Assembly (NCBI GenBank): GCA_002358965.1 | Contig: DEPW01000025.1 | Coordinates: 1-14,750 of the forward strand | DNA length: 14,750 nucleotides | Reading direction: 5' to 3' | Origin: Bacteroidales bacterium UBA3382 | GTDB taxonomy: Bacteria; Bacteroidota; Bacteroidia; Bacteroidales; UBA932 | Shown: piece by piece, positions 14,641-14,750 of the stretch | Layout: the number at the start of each line of letters is the position of its first letter | How positions within the stretch are numbered: the first letter of the stretch is position 1 | Made by a program: the position numbers and the translations under genes | The notes under the pieces: model-generated | The model's database searches: none | Told to the model about the DNA's origin: nothing | The model's input: only the letters and a program-made list of their open reading frames with translations

Positions 14641-14750
14641 TTACTCCTGCACGCAGACGAACACTTCTTCGTCAGGTTCGTGGAAATAAAAGCTCTCCCT
14701 GGCGAAAGTTTCGAGAGAATCGAGGTCGGAGCCCAGCACATCGCGACGGC
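14641..14750 (-). CDS. FtsB/DivIC-type septum formation initiator, C-terminal fragment
   Basis: A minus-strand frame enters at the right edge and stops at TAA (14641-14643), giving 36 codons including the stop. The residues read DLDSLETFARESFYFHEPDE and then EEVFVCVQE at the end. This matches the C-terminus of small septum-formation initiator proteins (FtsB/DivIC), where a LE-x-x-ARE-x-Y/F segment is followed by a basic or aromatic patch and P-x-E-x-V-F. FtsB is a single-pass inner-membrane protein with a periplasmic coiled coil that links division proteins at the septum. The membrane segment and coiled coil would lie outside the window, so the call rests on about 35 residues. The gene converges with purB. 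Confidence 0.65.
   Translation of the reverse strand, partial: RRDVLGSDLDSLETFARESFYFHEPDEEVFVCVQE

Noticed and set aside
14633..14647. GGAGT / ACTCC inverted repeat between purB and the convergent fragment, as a possible shared terminator.
   Set aside because: The stem has only 5 pairs, extends into the neighbouring stop codon, and is followed by no T-run on either strand.

Overview
The window is a housekeeping stretch from a member of the Bacteroidota, most likely order Bacteroidales with a fairly high G+C content. Four things point there. Promoters match the TTTG / TAnnTTTG form used by the Bacteroidota housekeeping sigma factor. Most genes lack a Shine-Dalgarno sequence. The window carries families typical of the phylum: a long FadL/OmpP1-like porin, a WbqC-like protein, and a DoxX/MauE-like membrane protein with a DCGCFG motif. 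IF2 has the long charged N-terminal region and NusA the short form common there. I cannot name the genus from sequence alone.

Layout. (1) 1-2149, plus strand: the 3' end of a gene with a Ser/Thr/Arg-rich tail, then a FadL/OmpP1-family outer-membrane beta-barrel gene. (2) 2192-5629, minus strand: lpxD-lpxC-lpxA followed by a wbqC-like gene. The first three make the early lipid A precursor. The LpxC here is a stand-alone 303-residue deacetylase; the C-terminal FabZ dehydratase half seen in most Bacteroidota LpxC proteins is missing, and no fabZ gene replaces it in the cluster. (3) 5630-5787: a divergent control region with two promoter-like elements and a perfect GGGGACA-type hairpin in the leader of the next operon. 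(4) 5788-10491, plus strand: the conserved rimP-nusA-infB operon for ribosome maturation, transcription elongation/termination and translation initiation. (5) 10494-12361, minus strand: tmk (dTMP kinase) followed 2 bases later by a DoxX/MauE-like membrane protein gene, which converges tail to tail with infB with only 2 bases between stop codons. (6) 12413-14624, plus strand: folP (dihydropteroate synthase) and purB (adenylosuccinate lyase). (7) 14641-14750, minus strand: the last codons of an FtsB/DivIC-type septum-formation gene that runs off the right edge.

Together the window covers envelope construction (lipid A and an outer-membrane barrel), information processing (RimP, NusA, IF2) and nucleotide/folate supply (Tmk, FolP, PurB). 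I saw no mobile genes, phage genes, CRISPR array, tRNA or rRNA, and no evidence of an undescribed multi-gene system. The points most worth a second look are the unfused LpxC, the GGGGACA hairpin in the rimP leader, and the few strong Shine-Dalgarno sites that sit on rimP, infB and wbqC in an otherwise SD-poor window.
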